Notes: generated by a model not told the origin, from the sequence alone. Shown: positions 25,847 through 33,961, counted from the first letter of the stretch. The stretch is DNA of 40,547 nt from Fulvivirga kasyanovii (GCF_009711405.1 NZ_SMLW01000666.1:1-40547), one strand, 5' to 3'. Program-made: numbers and translations.

Positions 25847-25888
25847 AATGTGAGCATCAGTGAGCCGGGAAAAATACCATTGCAATAA
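25847..25888 (+). repeat. ppk 3'-end repeat, copy 2 (displaced)
   Basis: This copy encodes NVSISEPGKIPLQ and a stop, in the same orientation as ppk, but has a stop (TAA 25820-25822) a few codons upstream in the same frame and no similarity to ppk before 25847. It overlaps the last 32 bp of the convergent HD/Pycsar-like gene, which ends at 25857. Confidence 0.85.
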
Positions 25889-27065
25889 CAAATGAGAGGA
25901 TGGCTGCAATAAAGCCGAACATGAACACATTGTAAGACTTTCTAAGCATACGGTATTTTTTGCCCAATACTATACCTAAAAAGAAGATATCTTTGATCAT
26001 ACTGCCGTAGAGGAAGTCTGCGTCCTTCATCATTTCCTTCATGCCCCACATGTAGTTTTCCAGCTCCATGCCATGAAAATTACCAAAAAAAAGCAGGTTG
26101 GTTTTTTTATTGATGATATCCTCTTTGGTGAAAGTACCGGTAGATACGTTTGGCCTGGTAGCCAGTACAGCGAATACAATGGTAACGAGGCAAACTACAA
26201 CCAGTAACATCCCCGGGATGATCAGGTTGGGATAATCCTCAAACTTGCGGAAAAGTACCGAAACCAGAACCGACAAAATAATAGAGTTGATGGAGATCAT
26301 GATGTTGGCCTTATTATCAGCCATGGCACTTAGTGTCAGGTGGTTTTTAGAGGTGATCCTGAACATGGTTTCTATGCCCCTGTCCGGTTTCATGATCTTG
26401 TTCTTCTCTATCTTGAGCTTTAGTTTTTCTATTTGGTCTTCAAGCTTTTGCGTATATTCGGCATCTATCTTCTTGTCCTTTTTCTTCTGTAGCTTCTTTA
26501 TATTGCTCTGCTTCCTCGGTTCTAATGTGTTTTGTCCATACGCCGTAAAATAGCTATGGGTACTTAAAAATTTAAGGTTCTTTTTTACCCAGTCTTTCGG
26601 AGATATCTTTTCATCACAAACGTTGATCAGCTCCTGACGAAGCTCTTCACTTCTGACAAAATAGATGTCGCTAGAGAGATGATACAGGTCAGCATCGCAC
26701 ATCACTTTTGAAAGCTCATCTTCCGGTGATTGAGGCATTTGAGTGGACTTTATTATTTTTTCCACCTCCGCTATTTTCTCAGGGGTCACCTCAAACTCGG
26801 CCAATTTCTCCCGCATCAGCCGGGCGCTTTCCTCTTCATGGTTTTTGAAGCCGCACTTGTAGCCTACGTCATGAAACCATGCGGCAACAATTACCAATTC
26901 CATTTGCTCTGGAGAAAGGCCTATTTCATTGCCAATTTCTTCTGCAGCGGCAACTACCTCCTGCGTGTGTGTCAGGCTATGGTAACTATACTCTTTTGGA
27001 AGATTGCCCAAAACCTCTTCAGCATACTTCTTTGACCTTTTAACTAGCTCGGTTTCTATAAACAT
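25857..27065 (-). CDS. HD phosphohydrolase domain fused to Pycsar-effector-like transmembrane domain
   Basis: This 402-residue protein has an N-terminal HD-domain (His33 in LTHTQEVV, His65-Asp66 in WFHDVGY, Asp124 or Asp126 in CDADLYHL), a lysine-rich coiled coil (~188-228), and a C-terminal membrane domain (~232-400). The last starts with the hallmark of the Pycsar effector family (formerly DUF5706), FRITSKNHLTLSAMADNKAN. It has two helices at about 255-272 and 282-302 and a final one at 378-398. In Pycsar defence such membrane domains act on cyclic-pyrimidine signals made by a PycC cyclase. No cyclase gene is next to this one, so a housekeeping nucleotide-signalling role is equally possible. 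Its 3' end overlaps the displaced ppk tail. Confidence 0.85.
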   Translation of the reverse strand: MFIETELVKRSKKYAEEVLGNLPKEYSYHSLTHTQEVVAAAEEIGNEIGLSPEQMELVIVAAWFHDVGYKCGFKNHEEESARLMREKLAEFEVTPEKIAEVEKIIKSTQMPQSPEDELSKVMCDADLYHLSSDIYFVRSEELRQELINVCDEKISPKDWVKKNLKFLSTHSYFTAYGQNTLEPRKQSNIKKLQKKKDKKIDAEYTQKLEDQIEKLKLKIEKNKIMKPDRGIETMFRITSKNHLTLSAMADNKANIMISINSIILSVLVSVLFRKFEDYPNLIIPGMLLVVVCLVTIVFAVLATRPNVSTGTFTKEDIINKKTNLLFFGNFHGMELENYMWGMKEMMKDADFLYGSMIKDIFFLGIVLGKKYRMLRKSYNVFMFGFIAAILSFVIAMVFFPAH

Positions 27066-27110
27066 ATCTCCTAAATGTAATAAAAAATAGTTTGAAATTT
27101 TACTACATAT

Positions 27111-28343
27111 TTAAGCAGTTCCGGCTGTCGTCTTATTGTCTACATAATTTTGCAGGTAGCTGTAGCGCTCTGTGAGTGCCCCGTTTTCAGCTATAGTTGC
27201 CCTTTTAATAACATCTTCTGCATCATTGCCAAACAAGTGTGGCAGTACATTATCCACCAACTCACGGCCGAAGTCTTCAGAAGCATTTCTGGGTAATTCA
27301 CATGGCAGGTTGTCCACGGCCATTACGGTAATATTTCCTTCATCTGACAAAGGAGCTTCTACACGGTCATCGCTCGAGTTGTAGTCGTAAATAGGCTCAG
27401 CAATGGTGCACGGCTGTTTTGTAGAAGGAATAGAACCCTCAATATCACATGTAACGTCGGCAATAACCCTGATCTTGAAATCAGGCTTCATAATATCTTC
27501 CCGCCTGAAAAGCACGGGAGCGCGCGGGTCCCAGTAAGCACCGGCAATAAGCAGGTCTGCTACTTTCGTATATTTCAGGAAATCCCCTTCATAACCTTGA
27601 GGGTTCGTGTAAAAGTCGCTGCGACTGAATTCTCCACCGTCTTTAGGTTTGTTGTAGTCCCAGGTATTGAGTTGGCAATATACAGCAGTGTCAAAATAGT
27701 TTTCGAGAAATTCTGCCGGCGTTACTTTGCGGATGCCCATACCATTAAGCACTTCCATGGCTCCTTTGGAAACTCTGCCACCTCCGGTCACCACAATCTT
27801 GATAGGAGGCAGGGAAACCTTGCTATACTCCGTTTTCAAATCCTCAAGGTCAAAGCATTCATGCGCCCTTCTGAGGTCAAAAAGATTATATCGCTTGCCA
27901 TAGGCCCAAATGCCATTATAGGCACCTACTATGCCTGCGTATCGTCCGAAAGCAACTATACGTGCTCCGTTGGAGTCAGTTAATGTCTCATAATCTATGA
28001 GTCGGATATTTTTTTGCAGAATGGCTTGTAATAGTTTTCTGTTATAATGTTGTTCTTTTATGGTGTGAGAAAAGAAAAAGTAGGTCTTGTTTGATATCAG
28101 GCTATCAATTGGCACTTCTTTAACACCCATTAAAACATCACAATCATCAATGGAGTCAGATAAAGTAATACCATTCTGGCGATACTCATCATTTTCAAAA
28201 CAACGGATGTCACTGGACTGACAAACTACTTTTACATTTTTAAATGATTCTTCTACCTCTTTTGCCTGGGCAGGTGTTAACGGTACTCTTCTGTCTACAG
28301 GTACTTTGCCTTCTTTAATAATGCCTAATTTTACGTTTTCCAT
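27111..28343 (-). CDS. Saccharopine/alanine-dehydrogenase-like NAD(P)-dependent oxidoreductase
   Basis: A 410-residue protein has the alanine-dehydrogenase/transhydrogenase N-terminal fold (KEGKVPVDRRVPLTPAQA, residues 10-27; SHTIKEQ near 92) and a Rossmann core with IKIVVTGGGRVSKGAMEVLNG split around residues 181-201. The GGGRVSKGAME turn resembles lysine-forming saccharopine dehydrogenase (LYS1 type). The substrate is uncertain; saccharopine or another amino-acid-derived imine are candidates. A good -7 box (TATATTTG, 28386-28379) precedes it. The gap of 45 bp to the HD/Pycsar-like gene downstream leaves co-transcription open. Confidence 0.8.
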   Translation of the reverse strand: MENVKLGIIKEGKVPVDRRVPLTPAQAKEVEESFKNVKVVCQSSDIRCFENDEYRQNGITLSDSIDDCDVLMGVKEVPIDSLISNKTYFFFSHTIKEQHYNRKLLQAILQKNIRLIDYETLTDSNGARIVAFGRYAGIVGAYNGIWAYGKRYNLFDLRRAHECFDLEDLKTEYSKVSLPPIKIVVTGGGRVSKGAMEVLNGMGIRKVTPAEFLENYFDTAVYCQLNTWDYNKPKDGGEFSRSDFYTNPQGYEGDFLKYTKVADLLIAGAYWDPRAPVLFRREDIMKPDFKIRVIADVTCDIEGSIPSTKQPCTIAEPIYDYNSSDDRVEAPLSDEGNITVMAVDNLPCELPRNASEDFGRELVDNVLPHLFGNDAEDVIKRATIAENGALTERYSYLQNYVDNKTTAGTA

Positions 28344-28378
28344 CGTTTGCGCTGCGCTTAAAATTTTCTACACGATGG

Positions 28379-28386
28379 CAAATATA
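28379..28386 (-). promoter_or_regulatory. -7 box of the dehydrogenase gene
   Basis: TATATTTG followed by CC on the minus strand matches TAnnTTTG, 35 bp before the ATG. The -33 region is imperfect. A 6-bp inverted repeat (CTACAC 28368-28373 with GTGTAG 28415-28420) flanks the box and might be an operator. Confidence 0.45.
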
Positions 28387-28447
28387 TAATTTATTTAGGT
28401 CCCTTAAATACGAAGTGTAGCAGAATAGTAATGTTCTTAAAAAGTGT

Positions 28448-29347
28448 CTAGAATATATAGGCAATGCGGTCAGGAAATATATGGTTGTAAAGCAGGCTGC
28501 CATCACTTTCAAAAAGGGCGCCATCTGGATAGGCTATAAAATCAAAATCTTTTCTGAAGTCAGGGTTTTGGGTTTTCAGAATGGCTATATCCGGATTGCC
28601 TTTTAAATTTTTTGTTAACTCATTTATTTTTTCCCAGTTATCATTTTCAGGAAAGAGAATTAGAGCTGTGATGTTCTTTGCACTATTCATTAATTTATTG
28701 GTTTCTGACAGAGCATTTATGCAGCCTTTGCATGTAGTGGAGACATTTAAAATATATAATCTGGTATTTGGCTTCAGGTAAGTCTCTATATCCTTGAAGT
28801 TCATAGCCTGATCAACAAGCCTATAATCTTTGTTTAAATGATCAACAAACTCTATATCATAGTTTGTATTCTCCGTAGGCGATATAAATACTTTCTGAAG
28901 GCTGTAGTCTTTAAAGAAAATTTCGAAAAACTTGTCCCGGTTCTTTACTATTAATGGATTTTTATTCTTAACACCAGAATCTCCTAATGTTAGGACTGAA
29001 TCGGCAAGAATGCTAGTGATAAAAATTTCATCTTCAGAATCTAACGAATCATTTTTGTTTTGATCTATGACAACCACTTTAAATTGGTTTTTATCACTAA
29101 CAAAATCAGCAGCTTTAAAGTGTACATCTGTTAAAAGTAATTCGTTAGTTGTTGGATTAACGATAAGATGATAACTGTTGAATTTTCCATTTAGTGATAT
29201 ATTTTCTTGATAATGGGGATCAAATTTTGACAGGGACCATGCAGATAATGATCTATTTTTTACCGTTTTATCAAGTGGAATAGCAATTTCATTTTGATAA
29301 CATGAAATAACCAGCATACTGATAAATAAAAAAAGACAAATTTTCAT
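28448..29347 (-). CDS. Thioredoxin-fold lipoprotein with CxxC (TlpA/redoxin-like)
   Basis: From ATG 29347 the protein has 299 residues with a lipobox (MLVISC, Cys at about residue 16). The longer frame from 29392 would place 15 polar residues before the signal, so it is rejected. The C-terminal ~110 residues look like a thioredoxin fold: LYILNVSTTCKGCINALSETN with the redox pair CKGC, a second βα unit, and AYPDGALFESDG, where the Pro would be the cis-proline. The middle region has an EF-hand-like acidic loop (DQNKNDSLDSEDE) and no family I can name. It should sit in the cell envelope. It follows a Cys-containing peptide gene with a strong hairpin in between. Base composition is AT-richer than in neighbouring housekeeping genes. 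Confidence 0.72.
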   Translation of the reverse strand: MKICLFLFISMLVISCYQNEIAIPLDKTVKNRSLSAWSLSKFDPHYQENISLNGKFNSYHLIVNPTTNELLLTDVHFKAADFVSDKNQFKVVVIDQNKNDSLDSEDEIFITSILADSVLTLGDSGVKNKNPLIVKNRDKFFEIFFKDYSLQKVFISPTENTNYDIEFVDHLNKDYRLVDQAMNFKDIETYLKPNTRLYILNVSTTCKGCINALSETNKLMNSAKNITALILFPENDNWEKINELTKNLKGNPDIAILKTQNPDFRKDFDFIAYPDGALFESDGSLLYNHIFPDRIAYIF

Positions 29348-29360
29348 ATGCAAAACGGAA

Positions 29361-29392
29361 GTGCCCCGGTAATCAGTTGATTTCCGGGGCAT
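29361..29392 (-). terminator. Strong hairpin between the Cys-peptide gene and the lipoprotein gene
   Basis: TGCCCCGG (29362-29369) pairs with CCGGGGCA (29384-29391), and inside it AATCA (29371-29375) pairs with TGATT (29378-29382), separated only by a T-T mismatch and a 2-nt loop. On the minus strand it starts 7 bp after the peptide stop and is not followed by a real T-run. It may be a partial terminator or an mRNA-stabilising 3' end that keeps peptide mRNA in excess over lipoprotein mRNA. Confidence 0.65.
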
Positions 29393-29398
29393 GTTACT

Positions 29399-29581
29399 CT
29401 AACAGGTATACATTTTGTTTCCTAGCAGATCCCAGCAATCCCCTGTTGCGCTATCCCACAAGTAATAACCAAAATTTCCATTGCAACTGTCAATGATTTT
29501 ATAAATACCCTTTCCCTTTAATTGAGAACTACCTTCATTTTTTATCCTGTAGGCAGTCATCTCATTGATTTTTTTCTTCAT
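29399..29581 (-). CDS. Small cysteine-containing peptide (60 residues), possible peptide precursor
   Basis: The 60-residue product has no hydrophobic signal peptide. The N-terminal half is charged (MKKKINEMTAYRIKNEG, then LKGKG at 21-25). The C-terminal half is Gly/Trp/Tyr-rich with Cys33, Cys49 and a C-terminal Cys60 (NKMYTC). Such a split between a charged leader-like part and a Cys-rich tail is typical of ribosomal peptide precursors in Bacteroidota, but no modifying enzyme or exporter is adjacent and I do not recognise a family. Its gene is 51 bp upstream of the thioredoxin-fold lipoprotein gene. It might be a substrate of that protein, or simply a small structural protein. The ORF is small, so its expression is not proven. 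Confidence 0.5.
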   Translation of the reverse strand: MKKKINEMTAYRIKNEGSSQLKGKGIYKIIDSCNGNFGYYLWDSATGDCWDLLGNKMYTC

Positions 29582-29684
29582 TCTTGATTAAGGTTTTAGA
29601 TTAAAATGGCTTAGATGGGGGCAGAAAGAAAGTATTTTATTTACGGATAATTTTTAATAGTTTAACCTATATGTTACCCATGTA

Positions 29685-29702
29685 AGTTTAATTGTTTAAA
29701 CT
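29685..29702. promoter_or_regulatory. Inverted repeat upstream of the Cys-peptide gene
   Basis: AGTTTAA (29685-29691) and TTAAACT (29696-29702) form a perfect 7-bp inverted repeat with a 4-bp centre. Nearby CTAAAG (29704-29709) and CTTTAG (29718-29723) form a second one. They lie in the 168-bp gap between the AIM24-like gene and the peptide gene, about 105-140 bp before the peptide start. Operator function is possible; the region is AT-rich, so chance is also possible. The gap contains nothing else recognisable. Confidence 0.25.
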
Positions 29703-29749
29703 TCTAAAGTAAAATAGCTTTAGTGTTGTAGGAAAGCCGCAGGCGCACT

Positions 29750-30520
29750 TTAAGACTCTAAAAAGCTACCAAGTATAGATCCTGATTCCTTACCTCTGTT
29801 TTTACCATAAGGAGCAAGTGCTTGTATCAACTTCCTGATGGGCATAGATTGCAGGTATACCTTGCCGGTACCTCTTAGTGTAGCCAGGAACAACCCCTCT
29901 CCACCAAATAGCATGGATTTAAGGCCGCCGGCAGACTCAACATTAAAATCTATGGAAGACTCAAAGGCCACCACGCATCCGGTGTCTACCCTCAGCACAT
30001 CGTTGTTCAGTTCTTTTTCTATAACCGTGCCGCCGGCATGAACAAAGGCTTTTCCATCACCCTGGAGTTTTTGAAGAATGAAGCCTTCACCACCTACAAG
30101 GCCTGACCCAAGACGTTTATTGAAGGTAATAGTCATCTTAGTGCCTAAAGCAGCGCACAAAAAGCCGTCTTTCTGAACGATCAATGAGTTTTCAGGGGAC
30201 TTGGCCAGATCAACAGGTATAATGGTGCCGGGGTAGGGAGCCGAAAATGCAACTTTAGCTTTATTGGCCCCTCTGTTTGTAAAGTGGGTCATGAATAGCG
30301 ACTCACCGGTTAATACTCTAGTGCCTGCGGAGAGGAGTTTGCCAAAAAGGCCCTGATTAGGCTCCGAGCCGTCGCCCATTTTGGTTTCAAAGGTAATGCC
30401 ATTGTCCATATAGAGCATGGCACCGGCTTCGGCAATTACTGTTTCATTAGGGTCAAGTTCTACCTCAACGATTTGAATGCTTTCCCCTTTAATTTCATAG
30501 TCGATTTCGTGGGAGTTCAT
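29750..30520 (-). CDS. AIM24/TIGR00266-family protein
   Basis: This is a 256-residue protein of the AIM24-like family. It opens with the family's first β-repeat ([20 protein letters not shown], then [17 protein letters not shown]). Glycine-rich repeats follow ([24 protein letters not shown], in part, and [21 protein letters not shown]), giving the trimeric β-prism fold known for the family. The biochemical role in bacteria is unknown. It is the last gene of a tight minus-strand run: 8 bp behind the small Lys-rich gene, which is 12 bp behind gltX. Confidence 0.85.
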   Translation of the reverse strand: MNSHEIDYEIKGESIQIVEVELDPNETVIAEAGAMLYMDNGITFETKMGDGSEPNQGLFGKLLSAGTRVLTGESLFMTHFTNRGANKAKVAFSAPYPGTIIPVDLAKSPENSLIVQKDGFLCAALGTKMTITFNKRLGSGLVGGEGFILQKLQGDGKAFVHAGGTVIEKELNNDVLRVDTGCVVAFESSIDFNVESAGGLKSMLFGGEGLFLATLRGTGKVYLQSMPIRKLIQALAPYGKNRGKESGSILGSFLES

Positions 30521-30528
30521 AGATCTGG

Positions 30529-30780
30529 CTATTCTTCTTCGTCCTTACCTTTTTTCTTGTCTTTTTTCTCTGGTTTTTCAGATTTCATTTCGTCATAATC
30601 ATCGCGTTCAGCGAGTTTCTTGTCTTCTACATTTTTGTTAAGAAACTCGTTGATACGGTCGATGTTGAAATTGGTCTTTATTTCACCAAAGGAATCAATT
30701 TCAATGTTAAAACCTTCCAGTTCCGGGTTGACCTTTGGTTGAGTTTTTTTCTTTTTCTTTTTTGATTCCTTTTTAGACAT
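30529..30780 (-). CDS. Small Lys/Glu-rich conserved-type protein
   Basis: The 83-residue protein has very basic ends ([25 protein letters not shown]) around a short folded-looking centre ([28 protein letters not shown], about residues 24-51). Lysine-rich tails suggest contact with nucleic acid or ribosomes, but there is no named domain. It lies between gltX (12 bp) and the AIM24-like gene (8 bp), so it is almost certainly translated from the gltX transcript. The function is unknown. Confidence 0.7.
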   Translation of the reverse strand: MSKKESKKKKKKTQPKVNPELEGFNIEIDSFGEIKTNFNIDRINEFLNKNVEDKKLAERDDYDEMKSEKPEKKDKKKGKDEEE

Positions 30781-30792
30781 GGTGCTTAAGGT

Positions 30793-32343
30793 TTAATTGA
30801 CTTGCTTAACAGGCAATGTATTAATAGCTCTAGTGATTCTGTCGGCCACTTCTTCATTGCCCAGGATCTCAATGATTTCCATCAAGTCAGGGCCTCCTCC
30901 TTTGCCGGTTATGGCCAACCTAACAGCTTGCATCACCTGTCCTATTTTAACGCCTTTTTCGTCTAATATGTTATTCAAAATTCCTTTTGCGGTTTCGGAA
31001 TTTAGTTTATCCGATCTTAATACCGCTTCCTTGTAAGCTTCCAAAACAGAAACTGCATCTTCCGTCCACTTCTTGCGCACTACAGTTTCGTCATAGCTGT
31101 CCGGCATGGAGAAAAAGAATTTTCCATCTTTCCAGAAATCAGAGGGAAATACAACACGTTCTCTCATGGCTTCACATACCCTTTCTGCTTTTTGACGGTC
31201 AACCTCGATGCCATTAGCCTCAAGGTCTTTAATGAGGTATGTGCTTAGTTCAGCAGCAGGCTTCACTTTAATATACTGCTGATTATACCATTTAGCTTTT
31301 TCAATGTCAAACTTTGTCCCTGATTTGCCTATTCTTTCAACTGTAAATGCATCAATAAGCTCTTGCAGTGAGAATATCTCCTGCTCTGTACCCGGGTTCC
31401 AACCTAAGAAAGCCAGGAAATTTAGCAGTGCATCCGGTAAATAGCCATCTTCTCTGAAACCATGGAAAGTTTCTGTTTCACCATCCTTGCCGGGAAACGC
31501 CCCCTGAATCGGGAATACAGGGAAGCCAAGTTTATCTCCATCCCTTTTGCTGAGCTTGCCATTGCCATCAGGTTTGAGTAATAGTGGTAAGTGGGCAAAT
31601 TGAGGCATGGTGTCCTCCCAGCCCAAAAACTTATAAAGTAAAACATGTAGCGGAGCAGAAGGCAGCCACTCTTCCCCACGAATTACATGGGTGATCTTCA
31701 TCAGGTGGTCATCCACTACATTGGCAAGGTGGTATGTAGGCATACCGTCAGATTTCATTAATACTTTGTCATCAATGGCAGATGAATGCACCATTACCCA
31801 GCCCCGCACCATATCATTAAGCCTTACCTCTTCCTTTCGGGGCACCTTTAGCCTGATCACATAAGGTTCGCCAGCATCCAGTTTCTCTTTTACTTCCTCT
31901 TCCGAAAGGGTAAGTGAATTTTTCATTTGCATGCGTGTGATTGCATTGTACTGTGGTGTATCAACACGTGCAGCCTTCAACCGTTCACGCATGGCATCAA
32001 GCTCTTCAGAAGTGTCAAAAGCATAGTAGGCATTGCCCTCGTCAATTAGCTTTTGAGCATACTCAGCATACATTGCCTTTCTTTCTGATTGACGGTAGGG
32101 GCCATACTCGCCTCCAACATAGGGGCTTTCATCAGCAATGATGCCCATCCATTCCAAAGACTCTTTTATATATTCTTCTGCACCTGGCACAAACCTGTTT
32201 TGATCGGTATCCTCAATCCTGAGGATCATTTTGCCATTAAGCTTTTTTGCAAATAAGTAGTTGTACAAGGCAGTTCTTACACCGCCAATATGTAATGCTC
32301 CTGTAGGACTTGGAGCGAACCTGACACGAACTTCTCTATCCAT
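30793..32343 (-). CDS. gltX: Glutamyl-tRNA synthetase
   Basis: This class I aminoacyl-tRNA synthetase charges tRNA-Glu in the cytoplasm. The 516-residue length is standard. The HIGH-type motif is PSPTGALHIGG (11-21) and the KMSKS-type motif is KLSKR (263-267), with the conserved LRIEDTD block at 41-47. The C-terminal anticodon-binding part runs from about 345 to the end. The upstream TAATTTTA (32373-32366) is one base off a -7 box. Two small genes follow in the same transcript. Confidence 0.97.
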   Translation of the reverse strand: MDREVRVRFAPSPTGALHIGGVRTALYNYLFAKKLNGKMILRIEDTDQNRFVPGAEEYIKESLEWMGIIADESPYVGGEYGPYRQSERKAMYAEYAQKLIDEGNAYYAFDTSEELDAMRERLKAARVDTPQYNAITRMQMKNSLTLSEEEVKEKLDAGEPYVIRLKVPRKEEVRLNDMVRGWVMVHSSAIDDKVLMKSDGMPTYHLANVVDDHLMKITHVIRGEEWLPSAPLHVLLYKFLGWEDTMPQFAHLPLLLKPDGNGKLSKRDGDKLGFPVFPIQGAFPGKDGETETFHGFREDGYLPDALLNFLAFLGWNPGTEQEIFSLQELIDAFTVERIGKSGTKFDIEKAKWYNQQYIKVKPAAELSTYLIKDLEANGIEVDRQKAERVCEAMRERVVFPSDFWKDGKFFFSMPDSYDETVVRKKWTEDAVSVLEAYKEAVLRSDKLNSETAKGILNNILDEKGVKIGQVMQAVRLAITGKGGGPDLMEIIEILGNEEVADRITRAINTLPVKQVN

Positions 32344-32397
32344 CTTTTTTGATTGATTTAGGGGGTAAAATTACGAAAAGTTAAATTAGCATAATAG

Positions 32398-32871
32398 CTA
32401 AGCGTCCATCTTTAGCGCCCTGTCCAGAGCGGCCCGGCTTAACTTTACCTGCTTGTTAAAATTAAGCAGGGTTACCGTATAGTTAGCAATGCCTGAAGAA
32501 AAAGCGATTGAAGCATACAAGTAGTCTTTGGAAAATGCGGTGAAAAAGAGACCTATCAGAAAGGTCATGCTTGTCCAGAATGTAAAAAAGAGCGTGGAAC
32601 TAAAAAATAACCTGTATTTAATGAAGATGATACATCCTCGGCTGGAGCCTTCAATGCGGCCTTTGATGATAGGTAAGTAGTTTTGAGGGTAGTTGACCTT
32701 TCTTGAAATACGAAATGATGATTGACCAATATGTCCGATAAATAAAATTCCGGGATCTTCTTTAGATTCATTCAGGCTGGCAGGCTGAGTGACGAGGCTC
32801 AGCCTGCTTATGGCCTGTAGTGCCGTAATTGGCGCAACCAAAGTTTCATTTTTATGAGGTACAAGCGTCAT
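32398..32871 (-). CDS. Uncharacterised two-helix membrane protein
   Basis: A 157-residue protein has an N-terminal soluble part with the pattern FIGHIGQSSFRISRKVNYPQ and LPIIKGRIEGSSRGCIIFIKYR (fragments around residues 44-88), then two hydrophobic helices (about 91-113 and 118-138). The same strand pattern occurs in small bacterial membrane proteins without a named function. Its start overlaps the ridA stop by 4 bp (ATGA type), indicating translational coupling to ridA. gltX follows 54 bp later. Confidence 0.65.
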   Translation of the reverse strand: MTLVPHKNETLVAPITALQAISRLSLVTQPASLNESKEDPGILFIGHIGQSSFRISRKVNYPQNYLPIIKGRIEGSSRGCIIFIKYRLFFSSTLFFTFWTSMTFLIGLFFTAFSKDYLYASIAFSSGIANYTVTLLNFNKQVKLSRAALDRALKMDA

Positions 32872-33248
32872 TTAACCGCTATGCAAGATATCTCTACATT
32901 TACACCTTTTGGCAATTGGCTTACTTCTACTGTTTCCCTGGCCGGAGGGCTCTGAAGGAAGTATTTCCCGTAAATGGAATTGATCAATTGGAAGTTATTC
33001 ATATCTGCAACAAAGATGCTACACTTGACAACATTAGTGAAATCAAGGCCTGCTTCCGATAAAATGTGACCAATATTTTTCATTACCTGCTCTGTTTCAA
33101 TTTCAATATTGCTGGTAAGCAAGTCTCCACTTTCTGCATCTATGGCTATCTGGCCGGATACATACAAAGTATTATCCACCATTACGGCCTGGCTGTACGG
33201 GCCAATTGGAGCAGGGGCTTTTTTACTGTTGACAATTATTCGGTTCAT
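32868..33248 (-). CDS. ridA: RidA-family enamine/imine deaminase
   Basis: The 126-residue protein has the full RidA (YjgF/YER057c/UK114) pattern: APAPIGPYSQAV at 12-23, LYVSGQIA at 28-35, and the active-site segment PPARETVEVSQLPKG with the conserved Arg near 103 and a final Glu in VNVEISCIAV. It hydrolyses reactive 2-aminoacrylate-type enamines from pyridoxal-phosphate enzymes to keto acids and ammonia in the cytoplasm. It is the first gene of the ridA-membrane protein pair and is divergent from the 3-hydroxyacyl-CoA-dehydrogenase-like gene across 50 bp. Confidence 0.93.
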   Translation of the reverse strand: MNRIIVNSKKAPAPIGPYSQAVMVDNTLYVSGQIAIDAESGDLLTSNIEIETEQVMKNIGHILSEAGLDFTNVVKCSIFVADMNNFQLINSIYGKYFLQSPPARETVEVSQLPKGVNVEISCIAVK

Positions 33249-33273
33249 ACTGACGATTTTTTATTTTAATATC

Positions 33274-33281
33274 TATTTTTG
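33274..33281 (+). promoter_or_regulatory. -7 box of the 3HCDH-like gene
   Basis: TATTTTTG followed by CC fits TAnnTTTG exactly and ends 17 bp before the ATG at 33299. No well-placed TTG is seen upstream. Confidence 0.45.
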
Positions 33282-33298
33282 CCTTAAAGCTGCAAATT

Positions 33299-33961
33299 AT
33301 GAAGATATTAATAATTGGGGAGGAGGAAAATTTTTTAGAATTTAAAGCGAAGTTTTCTGACAACCATGAATACACTTTTCTTTCGCAACTTACATCCCCC
33401 AGGTTTTTGAGTGAAAAGGATTTGGTTTTTGACTTTATAATTGACGAAAACCCTGACCATTTCGAGTGTTATAAAAATCCTGGCAATGCCGTTATATTTC
33501 TCAATACTGTAAAGATCAGTTTGGCTGAGCTCGTATTTTTAAATGGCCCTGTAGATGGCCAGGTATTCGGGTTTAATGGTTTGCCAACCTTTGTTAACAG
33601 AGAAGTTATTGAAGTAAGTGCGCTGAAAGGTGAATATGAAACACTTAGCAAAGTATTTGGATCTCTGAATACTGAATATAAGCTCGTAGATGACCGCGTA
33701 GGAATGGTTACCCCCAGAATTATTTTTATGATCATTAACGAAGCTTTTTACACGGTACAGGAAGGAACAGCTTCAAGAGAAGATATTGATGCCGGCATGA
33801 GACTTGGAACCAATTATCCGTATGGGCCTTTCGAATGGCTGGATCTTATAGGTATACACCATGTATATGAGACACTTGAAGCCATCTACGAAGACACCAA
33901 AGATGAGAGGTACAAGATCTGCCCCCTGTTAAAAAAAGAATACTTGTTAGGAGTCAGCTAA
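33299..33961 (+). CDS. 3-hydroxyacyl-CoA-dehydrogenase-like protein with degenerate NAD domain
   Basis: The 220-residue protein has a clear C-terminal 3HCDH domain: RVGMVTPRIIFMIINEAF, REDIDAGMRLGTNYPYGPFEW and LDLIGIHHVYETL (from about residue 132). The N-terminal part starts like a Rossmann fold (MKILIIGEEENFLEF) but lacks the GxGxxG turn and is only about 125 residues, against the usual ~185. It probably cannot bind NAD normally, so it may be a non-catalytic or altered relative of fatty-acid-oxidation enzymes. It stands alone on the plus strand, its end overlapping the convergent SPW gene by 8 bp. Confidence 0.75.
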   Translation: MKILIIGEEENFLEFKAKFSDNHEYTFLSQLTSPRFLSEKDLVFDFIIDENPDHFECYKNPGNAVIFLNTVKISLAELVFLNGPVDGQVFGFNGLPTFVNREVIEVSALKGEYETLSKVFGSLNTEYKLVDDRVGMVTPRIIFMIINEAFYTVQEGTASREDIDAGMRLGTNYPYGPFEWLDLIGIHHVYETLEAIYEDTKDERYKICPLLKKEYLLGVS

